Position numbers and translations under genes: made by a program. A stretch of 6,392 nt of DNA from Ferruginibacter sp. (GTDB lineage Bacteria > Bacteroidota > Bacteroidia > Chitinophagales > Chitinophagaceae): NCBI GenBank assembly GCA_025362765.1, contig JANYFI010000740.1:1-6392 (forward strand). The letters run 5' to 3'. Positions 1 through 5,506 of the stretch are shown piece after piece; the first letter of the stretch is position 1, and every line of letters starts with the position of its first letter. The notes under the pieces are model-generated. The model was not told the origin of the DNA, did no database searches, and was given only the letters and a program-made list of their open reading frames with translations.

Positions 1-91
1 CTTGCGCCAGCTGTACCAGGCCCGCCGGCGTCAGCGAGGGATCGCCGCTCCCCTGCAGGAACACGTCGCCGGCAAGGATCTCCGGTTCGGT
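1..91 (-). CDS. Fragment of a DacB/PBP4-like D-Ala-D-Ala carboxypeptidase in a foreign high-GC segment
   Basis: The minus frame whose codons start at 91, 88 and so on is open to the window edge and gives about 30 residues. They include GDVFLQGSGDPSLT followed by a Leu/Ala-rich helix. This matches the GDLYLxGxGDPxLT...LAxLA stretch of the penicillin-binding protein 4 family (peptidase S13), periplasmic enzymes that trim peptidoglycan peptides. About 71% of bases 1-92 are G or C, against clearly AT-rich DNA beyond. The frame meets a TAG codon at 94-92, exactly where composition changes, and it is not the frame of the adjoining photolyase. No start codon or catalytic Ser is in view. Family assignment rests on one short motif. 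The fragment most likely comes from another genome by a chimeric assembly join and should not be counted as a gene of this organism. Confidence 0.5.
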
Positions 92-92
92 C

Positions 93-479
93 TATGTAAG
101 TTTGAAAAGCAACACCTTGTTCCTTCAACATTTTGGCAATGGCTGTTTCCCGTTCCAATGCATAAGGCTCGTAGTCATGATTGGCGAAAACCTTTTCAAT
201 GGCGTATTTCTTTAATAGTTCTTTAAATACGTCTGCTGGCTTTCCATGAAATACTTCAAGCGATGTTCCTTTTGTTACCAGGCTGGCCTGTATTTCTTCA
301 ATTGCCGCATGAATAAATTCAACCCTTCTATCTACCTCATCTTCGAGCTTGTTTAGTATATTGCTATCAAAAATAAATATGGGAACTACCTTGTTGCCGC
401 TTTTTAAAGCATGATAAAGCCCTGCATTGTCGCTCAATCTCAAATCTCGTCTAAACCAAAAAATATTAACCTTTTCCAT
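93..479 (-). CDS. phrB: Deoxyribodipyrimidine photolyase/cryptochrome, N-terminal part only (truncated at junction)
   Basis: This is the N-terminal alpha/beta (antenna-binding) domain of the DNA photolyase family, flavoproteins that use blue light to split cyclobutane pyrimidine dimers. The ATG is at 479-477. About 129 residues follow before the sequence becomes foreign. The start shows the family signature NIFWFRRDLRLSDNAGLYHAL (residues 5-25), then VVPIFIFD, a DRRVEFI helix, a GTSLEVFHGKP segment and ANHDYEPYALERE near residue 105. Full-length members have roughly 430-480 residues, so the FAD-binding helical domain and DNA-contacting residues are missing. Photolyase and cryptochrome therefore cannot be told apart. 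Past position 93 the frame continues into implausible Arg/Gly/Ala-rich sequence, so the break is a junction and not a natural C-terminus. The gene lies 57 nt downstream of the aminotransferase on the same strand and may be co-transcribed with it. Confidence 0.85.
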
Positions 480-536
480 CGCTATAAGTTATTATACTTT
501 CAATGATATGACATCAAAAAAATATTAACAACGCAG

Positions 537-1376
537 TCATCGATTGGTTGAAAAAATTCTGGTATAAATATTTTGTGTATGTTTATGAAAATACATCTTG
601 TCTCCTATTCGTTGTACCCACCGGATGTTATAAATACTATTGCTCAAAAACACTTCATCGGCTTCATACAAGTCTTTTTGGGTAATTTCTTTTTCAATAA
701 TTTGCCAATTGTAGGCTATTAATTCCTGAATAATTTTTTTGCGCATAATGCCCGCTACACAACCATCTTTCAAAGAGGGGGTGTAAACAATTTCTTCTTT
801 AATCAAAAAAATATTGGCAATGGTGGTGTCGCAAATATTATTTTGTGTATTTAGCATAACAGCATCATTCCATTTTTCTTTTTTTGCTTTCAACGCCCCT
901 AAAATATAGGGCAGGTAATTGTTGTGCTTAAGGTTACTTAATATATCACAACTTTTTTTTGCTTCTTCATAAATACCCAGCACCAGCCCGTTACTGTTCC
1001 AGTCTCCATTGTTATCAGGCAGCAACCAGGTTTGAATAATGTAATTAGGCAGGTGATTTATTGCATCATATAACCCGCCATCCCCCCTAAAAACATTTAG
1101 CCTGATACGTCCACTATCAGCGTGCTTATTTTTTACAGCCAGCGTTATTATCTGCTGCGATAATTTATCCGCTGTAAAATGTTTTGGTAAATCAAATTGC
1201 AGCACATTCATTCCCTTCCAAAGCCGTGCAAGATGCTCATCCTCCATTTCCAACTGACCGTTTGTAATTTTGATGGTTTCAAACAATCCATCACCATATC
1301 GCAGTGCCCTGCTATCTGGTCCAATCACTACCGATCCCCCGGCAATTATTTTCCCATTGCAATTAAAATAGTTCAT
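537..1376 (-). CDS. Fold-type IV PLP enzyme, probable aminodeoxychorismate lyase or branched-chain aminotransferase-like
   Basis: The product is a cytosolic pyridoxal-phosphate enzyme of aminotransferase class IV, 279 residues from the ATG at 1376 (a TTG two codons upstream at 1382 is also possible). Visible family marks are RYGDGLFET (residues 26-34), HLARL (48-52), RIRLNVFRGDGG (90-101), the expected PLP lysine K150 in SNLKHNNYL, CDTTIANIFLI (182-192), and TPSLKDGCVAGIMR, where the GC-AGIMR turn binds cofactor phosphate. Length and the GDGLFET/HLARL pattern fit 4-amino-4-deoxychorismate lyase (PabC, which makes p-aminobenzoate for folate). Branched-chain or D-amino-acid aminotransferases share the same marks, so substrate is not assigned. 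The acidic residue that normally pairs with the PLP ring nitrogen is Asp (D183) instead of the usual Glu. The gene starts about 43 nt beyond a terminator that insulates it from RR1, and the photolyase follows. Confidence 0.85.
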   Translation of the reverse strand: MNYFNCNGKIIAGGSVVIGPDSRALRYGDGLFETIKITNGQLEMEDEHLARLWKGMNVLQFDLPKHFTADKLSQQIITLAVKNKHADSGRIRLNVFRGDGGLYDAINHLPNYIIQTWLLPDNNGDWNSNGLVLGIYEEAKKSCDILSNLKHNNYLPYILGALKAKKEKWNDAVMLNTQNNICDTTIANIFLIKEEIVYTPSLKDGCVAGIMRKKIIQELIAYNWQIIEKEITQKDLYEADEVFLSNSIYNIRWVQRIGDKMYFHKHTQNIYTRIFSTNR

Positions 1377-1418
1377 ACACAAGCTTTAAGATGGTTTTTA
1401 CCAGATGCCCCACTTAAT

Positions 1419-1448
1419 AAAAAAATCCCATCAAGGAAATTGATGGGA
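1419..1448 (-). terminator. Rho-independent terminator of the RR1 gene
   Basis: On the minus strand, arms 1440-1448 and 1426-1434 form a perfect 9-bp stem (TCCCATCAA with TTGATGGGA) around a 5-nt loop. The stem is followed directly by seven T residues (1425-1419). This is a textbook intrinsic terminator acting on transcripts from RR1, whose stop codon lies about 100 nt upstream. It separates RR1 from the aminotransferase-photolyase unit. On the plus strand there is no T-run after the hairpin, so it works in one direction only. Confidence 0.88.
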
Positions 1449-1551
1449 CATTTCTTCATCGAGGTTCTAAGAGAAAAAAACTTATTACAAAGATGCGATT
1501 ATTTATTGTAAGTTATTGAAACAATTTTAAATATGCCTCAGTTCCGCTGGC

Positions 1552-2217
1552 TTACAGCTCATCGTTTAATATATTGTGCTTTACGGCGTACATGATTAAA
1601 CCCGCTGTACTTTTTGCACCGGTTTTCACTTTAAGTTTGTCGCGGATGGCTTCTACCGTTCTTGGGCTGAGGTCTACTATATCTGCGATTTCCTTGGTAG
1701 TTTTTTCTTCGCACATTAATTTTAAAATCAGCATTTCCTTATCATTTAACTGGGCTTCCTGCTGTACTTGTTTTTGCGGAGTTATTTGATTGCGTTGTTT
1801 AAGATTTGTGAGCAAAGCTTTATTGGTAAGCGCATTAAAAAAATAATCCTGTTCAAAGCAGGTCTTGATGGCTTCATAGATAACTTCTATATCGCTTGTT
1901 TTGCTTAGGTAACTATTAGCGCCCAATTCCATCAGTTTGGTTATCATGCTGTGGTCTTCCAGCATGGTAAGCATGATCACTTTTATTTCGGGCCAGTTTT
2001 TTTTAATTTCGGGTAATGCGGTAATACCATCCATAACAGGCATCTGAATATCAAGTAAAATAACGTCTGGCTGAAACATTTTTAGCATCGTTATCAGATG
2101 CATGCCATTATCGGCTTCAGCTATTACCTTAACATCATTCTTTGAACTTAAAGCAGTTTTTACACCGGCACGGTATAATACATGATCATCTGCAATTAAC
2201 ACTTTGATGGGTTCCAA
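1552..2217 (-). CDS. NarL/LuxR-family DNA-binding response regulator (RR1)
   Basis: A two-component response regulator of 221 residues, expected to be cytoplasmic and to bind DNA when phosphorylated. The receiver domain (about 4-120) has the acidic pair D10-D11, phospho-acceptor D56 in VILLDIQMP, switch residues T84 and Y103, and conserved K106. A Gln-rich linker (about 140-156) leads to a LuxR-type helix-turn-helix (about 157-217) with LSPRTVEAIRDKL as recognition helix. The start must be the TTG at 2217 (or ATT just before it), because an in-frame TAA lies at 2226-2224 and no ATG occurs before residue 39. Only the TTG start keeps the usual short lead into IKVLIADDH. No Shine-Dalgarno is visible. 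The gene is monocistronic, ended by the terminator at 1419-1448. No kinase is adjacent. The nearest is the one at 4600-5430. Target genes are unknown. Confidence 0.93.
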   Translation of the reverse strand: MEPIKVLIADDHVLYRAGVKTALSSKNDVKVIAEADNGMHLITMLKMFQPDVILLDIQMPVMDGITALPEIKKNWPEIKVIMLTMLEDHSMITKLMELGANSYLSKTSDIEVIYEAIKTCFEQDYFFNALTNKALLTNLKQRNQITPQKQVQQEAQLNDKEMLILKLMCEEKTTKEIADIVDLSPRTVEAIRDKLKVKTGAKSTAGLIMYAVKHNILNDEL

Positions 2218-2339
2218 AATTGTTTAGTTTTTATAGATAAAAGGTATTTAATATTATTTAAAAATTCTCCTGCTTTGACCAATGCAATATCTTCCATTTT
2301 TTACAACCAGGGATAGGATAAATACGTGTTATTTAAAAT

Positions 2340-2368
2340 GGAAATTTACTATGCCAATTGTAAATTCC
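2340..2368. repeat. Inverted repeat between RR2 and RR1
   Basis: Arms GGAAATTTAC (2340-2349) and GTAAATTCC (2360-2368) pair over nine bases with one bulged A around a 10-nt loop. The structure sits in the 236-bp space after the RR2 stop and before the RR1 start. It could be a weak RR2 terminator or an operator for RR1, but it is AT-rich and lacks a clean T-run, so its role is uncertain. Nothing else convincing is seen in 2218-2453. Confidence 0.25.
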
Positions 2369-2453
2369 GTAAAAATTACCAGGCTCGCTTCGATATTTTT
2401 TGCTATTATCTAACAAATCACCTATCCTTAAAAACGCCTTTATCGGGGAAATA

Positions 2454-3125
2454 TTATTCAATCAACTTATTTCGCATTCCGTACATAATAAGTCCACCAA
2501 TTGTTTTTGCGTTTACCTTCATTTTCATATTTTGACGTATTGTTTCTATCGTACGCGGACTTAGAAAAATTGTTTTGGATATTTCTTCGGTTGTTTTATC
2601 CTCGGCCAGTAGCTGCAGAATTTTTATTTCTTTTTCGTTGAAGTGTATAGTAGCGGTATTGGCATAATGCTGGCGTACATTTTTTTTCTGCATTAACTTA
2701 CCCATCACTGCTTTATTCACCAGATCGTTAAAATAAAAATCTTCATTAACGCAGGTAAGTATTGCTTCATAAATTTCTTCGGGATCGGTTGTTTTTGTAA
2801 GATAGGCATTGGCCCCCATTTCCATCATTTTACTAATCATCTGGTGATCATCATACATACTTAGCACGATTATTTTAATTCCATCATACTCCTTCCTGAT
2901 AAGCTCTATACCGTTGATACCGTCAATTTCAGGCATTCGAATATCCATTAACAACACTTCGGGTTTTTTAATGGCAATTTTATGCATCATATCCTTTCCA
3001 TCTTCAGCTTCCCAAATCATTTTAAGATTTGGTTTCCCGGAAAGGGCCATTTTAATTCCATCCCTGAAAATTTTGTGATCGTCGGCTATAGCTATTTTAA
3101 TTAAAAGATCCGCAGAGGTAGACAT
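2454..3125 (-). CDS. NarL/LuxR-family DNA-binding response regulator (RR2)
   Basis: A second response regulator, 223 residues, ATG start at 3125. The receiver domain (about 9-125) has D15-D16, phospho-acceptor D61 in VLLMDIRMP, S89 and Y108 as switch residues, and K111. The LuxR-type helix-turn-helix (about 162-222) has recognition helix LSPRTIETIRQNM. It resembles RR1 more than RR3 in several places, for example the MMEMGANAYLTKT segment against MELGANSYLSKT in RR1, and the GLIMY segment near the C-terminus. This suggests RR1 and RR2 arose by local duplication. All phosphorylation residues are intact. It is transcribed away from the membrane protein-kinase-RR3 cluster across a 731-bp intergenic region. 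A 26-bp dyad lies about 30 bp upstream of its start. No strong terminator follows it. The partner kinase and targets are not shown by the sequence. Confidence 0.93.
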   Translation of the reverse strand: MSTSADLLIKIAIADDHKIFRDGIKMALSGKPNLKMIWEAEDGKDMMHKIAIKKPEVLLMDIRMPEIDGINGIELIRKEYDGIKIIVLSMYDDHQMISKMMEMGANAYLTKTTDPEEIYEAILTCVNEDFYFNDLVNKAVMGKLMQKKNVRQHYANTATIHFNEKEIKILQLLAEDKTTEEISKTIFLSPRTIETIRQNMKMKVNAKTIGGLIMYGMRNKLIE

Positions 3126-3154
3126 AAATCAAAGGAATTAGTTTGGTTCGTTAC

Positions 3155-3180
3155 TAAATTAAGCGATTGTGCTTATTTTA
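3155..3180. promoter_or_regulatory. Candidate operator dyad upstream of RR2
   Basis: Arms TAAATTAAGC (3155-3164) and GCTTATTTTA (3171-3180) are inverted copies with 9 of 10 positions matching and a 6-bp spacer. The element sits 29 bp upstream of the RR2 start codon, a plausible place for a repressor or autoregulatory site. As RNA on the minus strand it could also form a hairpin in the RR2 leader. The function is inferred from symmetry and position only. Confidence 0.3.
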
Positions 3181-3509
3181 AATAACTGTTTTTAAAAATT
3201 AAATTATTTACAAAAATTATGTGTCTACATTTTTACAATGCAAATAACGTAATTAATTTTTTGTTATTGCGAACCTATACTCAGTAATTATACCAATTGC
3301 AATAAAACACGCGGCTGATTTTTTTGTGAACTTACTCTTGTGTTTTGTACACTGCTTCGTATAAATAACTGGTATTTTCCGGATCTCATTTTTGTATTTT
3401 TTCTATTTAGTTTTAACGTCCTCTGTTTCACTTTTTTTATTTTGCAAGGACTTTGTGTTGAATAAACTTATCCCTCAAACAATGTCTTCAATAAAAACAT
3501 TGGACGGCG

Positions 3510-3583
3510 GTAATTTTACTATCGTGCGGCTACAGCAATTTTTAACGTAAGAATACCTCAAAGCCTGATAGTAATTTTACTAT
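3510..3583. repeat. Pair of GTAATTTTACTAT repeats with dyad symmetry
   Basis: The 13-mer GTAATTTTACTAT occurs exactly at 3510-3522 and again at 3571-3583, 61 bp apart. The second copy extends to a 16-bp dyad (3568-3583, arms ATAGTAA and TTACTAT, 2-bp centre). The first keeps only the inner GTAA-TT-TTAC. Paired symmetric sites about six helical turns apart fit binding of a dimeric regulator such as a LuxR-type response regulator. AT-rich sequence makes chance repeats more likely than usual, so this is a candidate only. Confidence 0.3.
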
Positions 3584-3813
3584 AAACCATACGTATATCT
3601 ACTCAATTTTATATTTTATTTTACAGATAATTTTCAATGTAATGCTTGCCTATATTGAATTTGAAAGAAATTGCCCGCTTAGTATCATTTACTACCCATT
3701 GTTTATATTATTAATTAAAAGGAATTTCACATATCTGAATCATTTTTTAATCTTTTAAACTAATTTCTTATGTACGGAGTTCTTGTTCATTTACCTCACG
3801 GAACACGTTAATT

Positions 3814-3857
3814 CTACTGATGAATAAAGTAGTTTTTTGAAAAAAGTTAACTACTTT
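3814..3857 (+). promoter_or_regulatory. Overlapping alternative hairpins at the 5' end of the seven-helix protein gene
   Basis: Segment 2 (AAAGTAGTT, 3826-3834) is perfectly complementary to segment 3 (AACTACTTT, 3849-3857), a 9-bp stem whose right arm ends on the first base of the TTG start codon. The AGTAG core of segment 2 can instead pair with upstream CTACT (3814-3818), a weak 5-bp stem followed by six T residues (3833-3838). The two pairings exclude each other, which could provide attenuation or translational control. Alternatively, segments 2 and 3 form a two-half-site operator. Stems are short and AT-rich. Confidence 0.25.
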
Positions 3858-4591
3858 TGAAAAAACTACCTAATATCATAGAAATTCTACGAAACCTCAA
3901 CTATCTCTCGGAGATTACACCTTTCTTTTTTTGTTTATTATTCTTTAAGAGAATTGATAGCAAAGAAATAAAGGTTTTTTTTGTTTATACAATTGTTGCG
4001 GTAATATTTTTAGCTATTTCTTTAACTGCAGTTCAACTTTCCAGTACGTACCTTGCTTTTTGGGTAAGGTGTTTTCAATTACTTGAGTTTATACTAATTT
4101 CAATTGTTTATATTTCAATTCTTAAAAGTTATAAAAGTAAACAATTTATTGTTTTATCAATATGTTTATATTTAATTTACTGGCTTTATAATTTATATAG
4201 AAGTAATTTTTCAGAATTTGATTTTATGCCATTGGTGGTAGAATGCCTTTTCTTTACCATGCTGATTGTTTATTATTTTTATGATGTGATGCGTCACAAT
4301 TTTACCGTACCGCTTTATCAGCTTACCAGCTTCTGGCTTTCGGTTGCATTCCTGATATATTTTTCAGGCAATTTTTTCTTGTTTTTATATTCTAACTCCA
4401 TTAGAAATGACCCAGGCTGGGTAGACCAGTATACTGTTATAAATAGCGTTATTGCCATCGTAAAAAACATTTTGCTTTGTGTAGCTATCCTCGTTAACAA
4501 TAAACAGTTTCTTAATAAACAATCAGATGCTATATCAGTTGATTTGAACCCAGATAGTTTTAAACCTTTTAATAAATCAATTAACCCTTAA
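3857..4591 (+). CDS. Seven-helix integral membrane protein of unknown function, candidate sensor partner of the kinase
   Basis: A very hydrophobic protein of 244 residues. Seven likely membrane helices lie at about 14-30, 38-57, 66-89, 97-114, 124-142, 157-178 and 194-213, followed by a hydrophilic tail of about 30 residues. Acidic residues sit inside or at the edge of helices 3 (E77) and 5 (E129), and a FWLSVAFLIYFSGNFFLF stretch (159-176) forms helix 6. It resembles uncharacterised Bacteroidota seven-helix proteins, but I recognise no named family or enzyme motif. The start is TTG at 3857: an in-frame TAA at 3848-3850 rules out anything much earlier, and no ATG follows until residue 124. 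The kinase gene begins 8 nt after the stop, so the two are surely co-transcribed. A role as sensor or regulator of that kinase is inference. A transporter or channel cannot be excluded. Confidence 0.85.
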   Translation: MKKLPNIIEILRNLNYLSEITPFFFCLLFFKRIDSKEIKVFFVYTIVAVIFLAISLTAVQLSSTYLAFWVRCFQLLEFILISIVYISILKSYKSKQFIVLSICLYLIYWLYNLYRSNFSEFDFMPLVVECLFFTMLIVYYFYDVMRHNFTVPLYQLTSFWLSVAFLIYFSGNFFLFLYSNSIRNDPGWVDQYTVINSVIAIVKNILLCVAILVNNKQFLNKQSDAISVDLNPDSFKPFNKSINP

Positions 4592-4599
4592 CCCTCACG

Positions 4600-5430
4600 A
4601 TGATTTTTTTACAAATTTCGGGTAGCGCGTCTTCAGGGTTTAATTTAATTATACTTCTTGGTACGCTTGCCATGCTGAGTCTTACACTTGGAATTGTTTT
4701 CTTTGTTATTTTTCACCAGCGCAGGGTTATCCGGTTTAATGATCAGCTAAAAAAACTGGAAGACGATAAACAGCAGATTTTATTGAATGCCTCTATCAAA
4801 TTTCAGGAAGAAGAACGCAACCGGATTGCCGCCGATTTGCATGATGATGTAGGTCCGTTGCTGGCAACGGCACGCCTTTATCTGAATGAAAACCTGATAA
4901 ACCAGGAACCTGCTTTTCAGCTTCAATCTATATTCAGCGCCAAACAAATTATAGATGACGCCATACAACTGATTCGCAATATCAGCCATAGCATGATGCC
5001 GCCCACACTTAAAAATTTTGGATTGGAAAGTGCCATGAGTGATTTATTTCAAAAAATAAATGGCAGTGGCACGCTAAATGCCAGCGTACGCTTTCACGAT
5101 TATAGAACACGGCTTAAACTTGACCAGGAATTGCTTATTTTTAGAGTGATACAGGAGCTGGTAAATAACATTATAAAACACAGCAACGCCGGATTTATTC
5201 ACCTTACACAAAATGCCAATGCAACGCACAGTTATTTCCGCCTGCATCATGATGGACAAGGCATTGTACAAACAGAATTTGACAGATTAAACCATGTATC
5301 AACAGGATTGGGCTTAAAAAATATTGCCAGTCGTATTAAAGTATTAAATGGCCGTATTTTTTTTGAAATTGATCCCAGCCATACTTATTTTAAAGTAACC
5401 TTGGAGATACCCAAAGATTCAACTTATTAA
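4600..5430 (+). CDS. HisKA_3-type sensor histidine kinase with a single membrane helix
   Basis: A 276-residue NarL/DesK-class histidine kinase, expected to autophosphorylate and pass phosphate to a LuxR-type regulator. One membrane helix (about 15-38) is preceded by a short Ser/Gly-rich N-terminus and followed by HQRR, so the catalytic part faces the cytoplasm. A coiled-coil linker (about 45-70) leads to the dimerisation helix with phospho-acceptor H81 in EEERNRIAADLHDDVGPLL, then the X-region motif SHSMMPPTL (129-137). The ATPase domain shows N-box E186 and N190 in ELVNNIIKHSNA, G1 motif D218-G-Q-G221, and G2 motif TGLGLKNI (235-242). There is no PAS, HAMP or periplasmic sensor domain. The phosphatase motif after the histidine, usually DxxxQ/H, reads DDVGP. 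The gene lies 8 nt after the seven-helix protein gene and 76 nt before RR3, and the three probably form one operon. Confidence 0.93.
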   Translation: MIFLQISGSASSGFNLIILLGTLAMLSLTLGIVFFVIFHQRRVIRFNDQLKKLEDDKQQILLNASIKFQEEERNRIAADLHDDVGPLLATARLYLNENLINQEPAFQLQSIFSAKQIIDDAIQLIRNISHSMMPPTLKNFGLESAMSDLFQKINGSGTLNASVRFHDYRTRLKLDQELLIFRVIQELVNNIIKHSNAGFIHLTQNANATHSYFRLHHDGQGIVQTEFDRLNHVSTGLGLKNIASRIKVLNGRIFFEIDPSHTYFKVTLEIPKDSTY

Positions 5431-5506
5431 TTTTTTTTAATGACTTTATCGCAAAAAAAGACGACAATAAAAAGAAATTTTTCATACAATTGACTAACCA
5501 GTTTTT

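Larger units (their letters stand above)
3126..3856. other. Long AT-rich divergent intergenic region
   Basis: These 731 bp lie between RR2 (minus) and the seven-helix protein gene (plus). I found no coding gene and no tRNA or rRNA. Contents worth noting are a near-perfect dyad at 3155-3180, a 13-bp direct repeat at 3510-3522 and 3571-3583, and overlapping inverted repeats at 3814-3857 next to the downstream start codon. A 22-codon ORF (ATG 3482 to TAA 3550, beginning MSSIKTLDGGNF) covers the first copy of the 13-bp repeat and is locally richer in G+C, but there is no evidence that it is translated. Promoters for both flanking genes should lie here, yet no convincing Bacteroidota promoter (TTG ~20 nt TAnnTTTG) was found. 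Confidence 0.6.

Noticed and set aside
2..226. Plus-strand 74-residue open frame at the left edge
   Set aside because: It runs across the GC-composition junction and lies opposite the photolyase and DacB-like frames. Its product is not protein-like.
1197..1511. Plus-strand 104-residue open frame
   Set aside because: It is antisense to the start of the aminotransferase gene and reads through the terminator hairpin. No domain or motif is recognisable.
2428..2450. Possible minus-strand terminator after RR2 (CCCCGATAAAGGCG then T-run)
   Set aside because: The GC-rich ends are not complementary to each other, so no stable stem forms before the T-run.
2326..2535. Plus-strand 69-residue open frame overlapping the 3' end of RR2
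   Set aside because: It overlaps the helix-turn-helix coding region of RR2 on the other strand. Its Phe/Ile-rich tail is the shadow of that gene.
3126..3856. CRISPR array, tRNA, insertion sequence or riboswitch in the long intergenic region
   Set aside because: There are no regularly spaced repeats, no transposase frame or terminal inverted repeats, no cloverleaf and no riboswitch core that I could recognise.
3852..3859. TACTTTTG, an exact match to the Bacteroidota -7 box TAnnTTTG
   Set aside because: It overlaps the TTG start codon at 3857 and has no TTG element about 20 nt upstream. Transcription from it would begin inside the gene, where no usable start codon follows.
5424..5446. ATTAA-T-run-TTAAT after the kinase stop as a terminator
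   Set aside because: The possible stem has only A-T pairs and no GC core, and RR3 follows on the same strand, so it is probably just AT-rich spacer.
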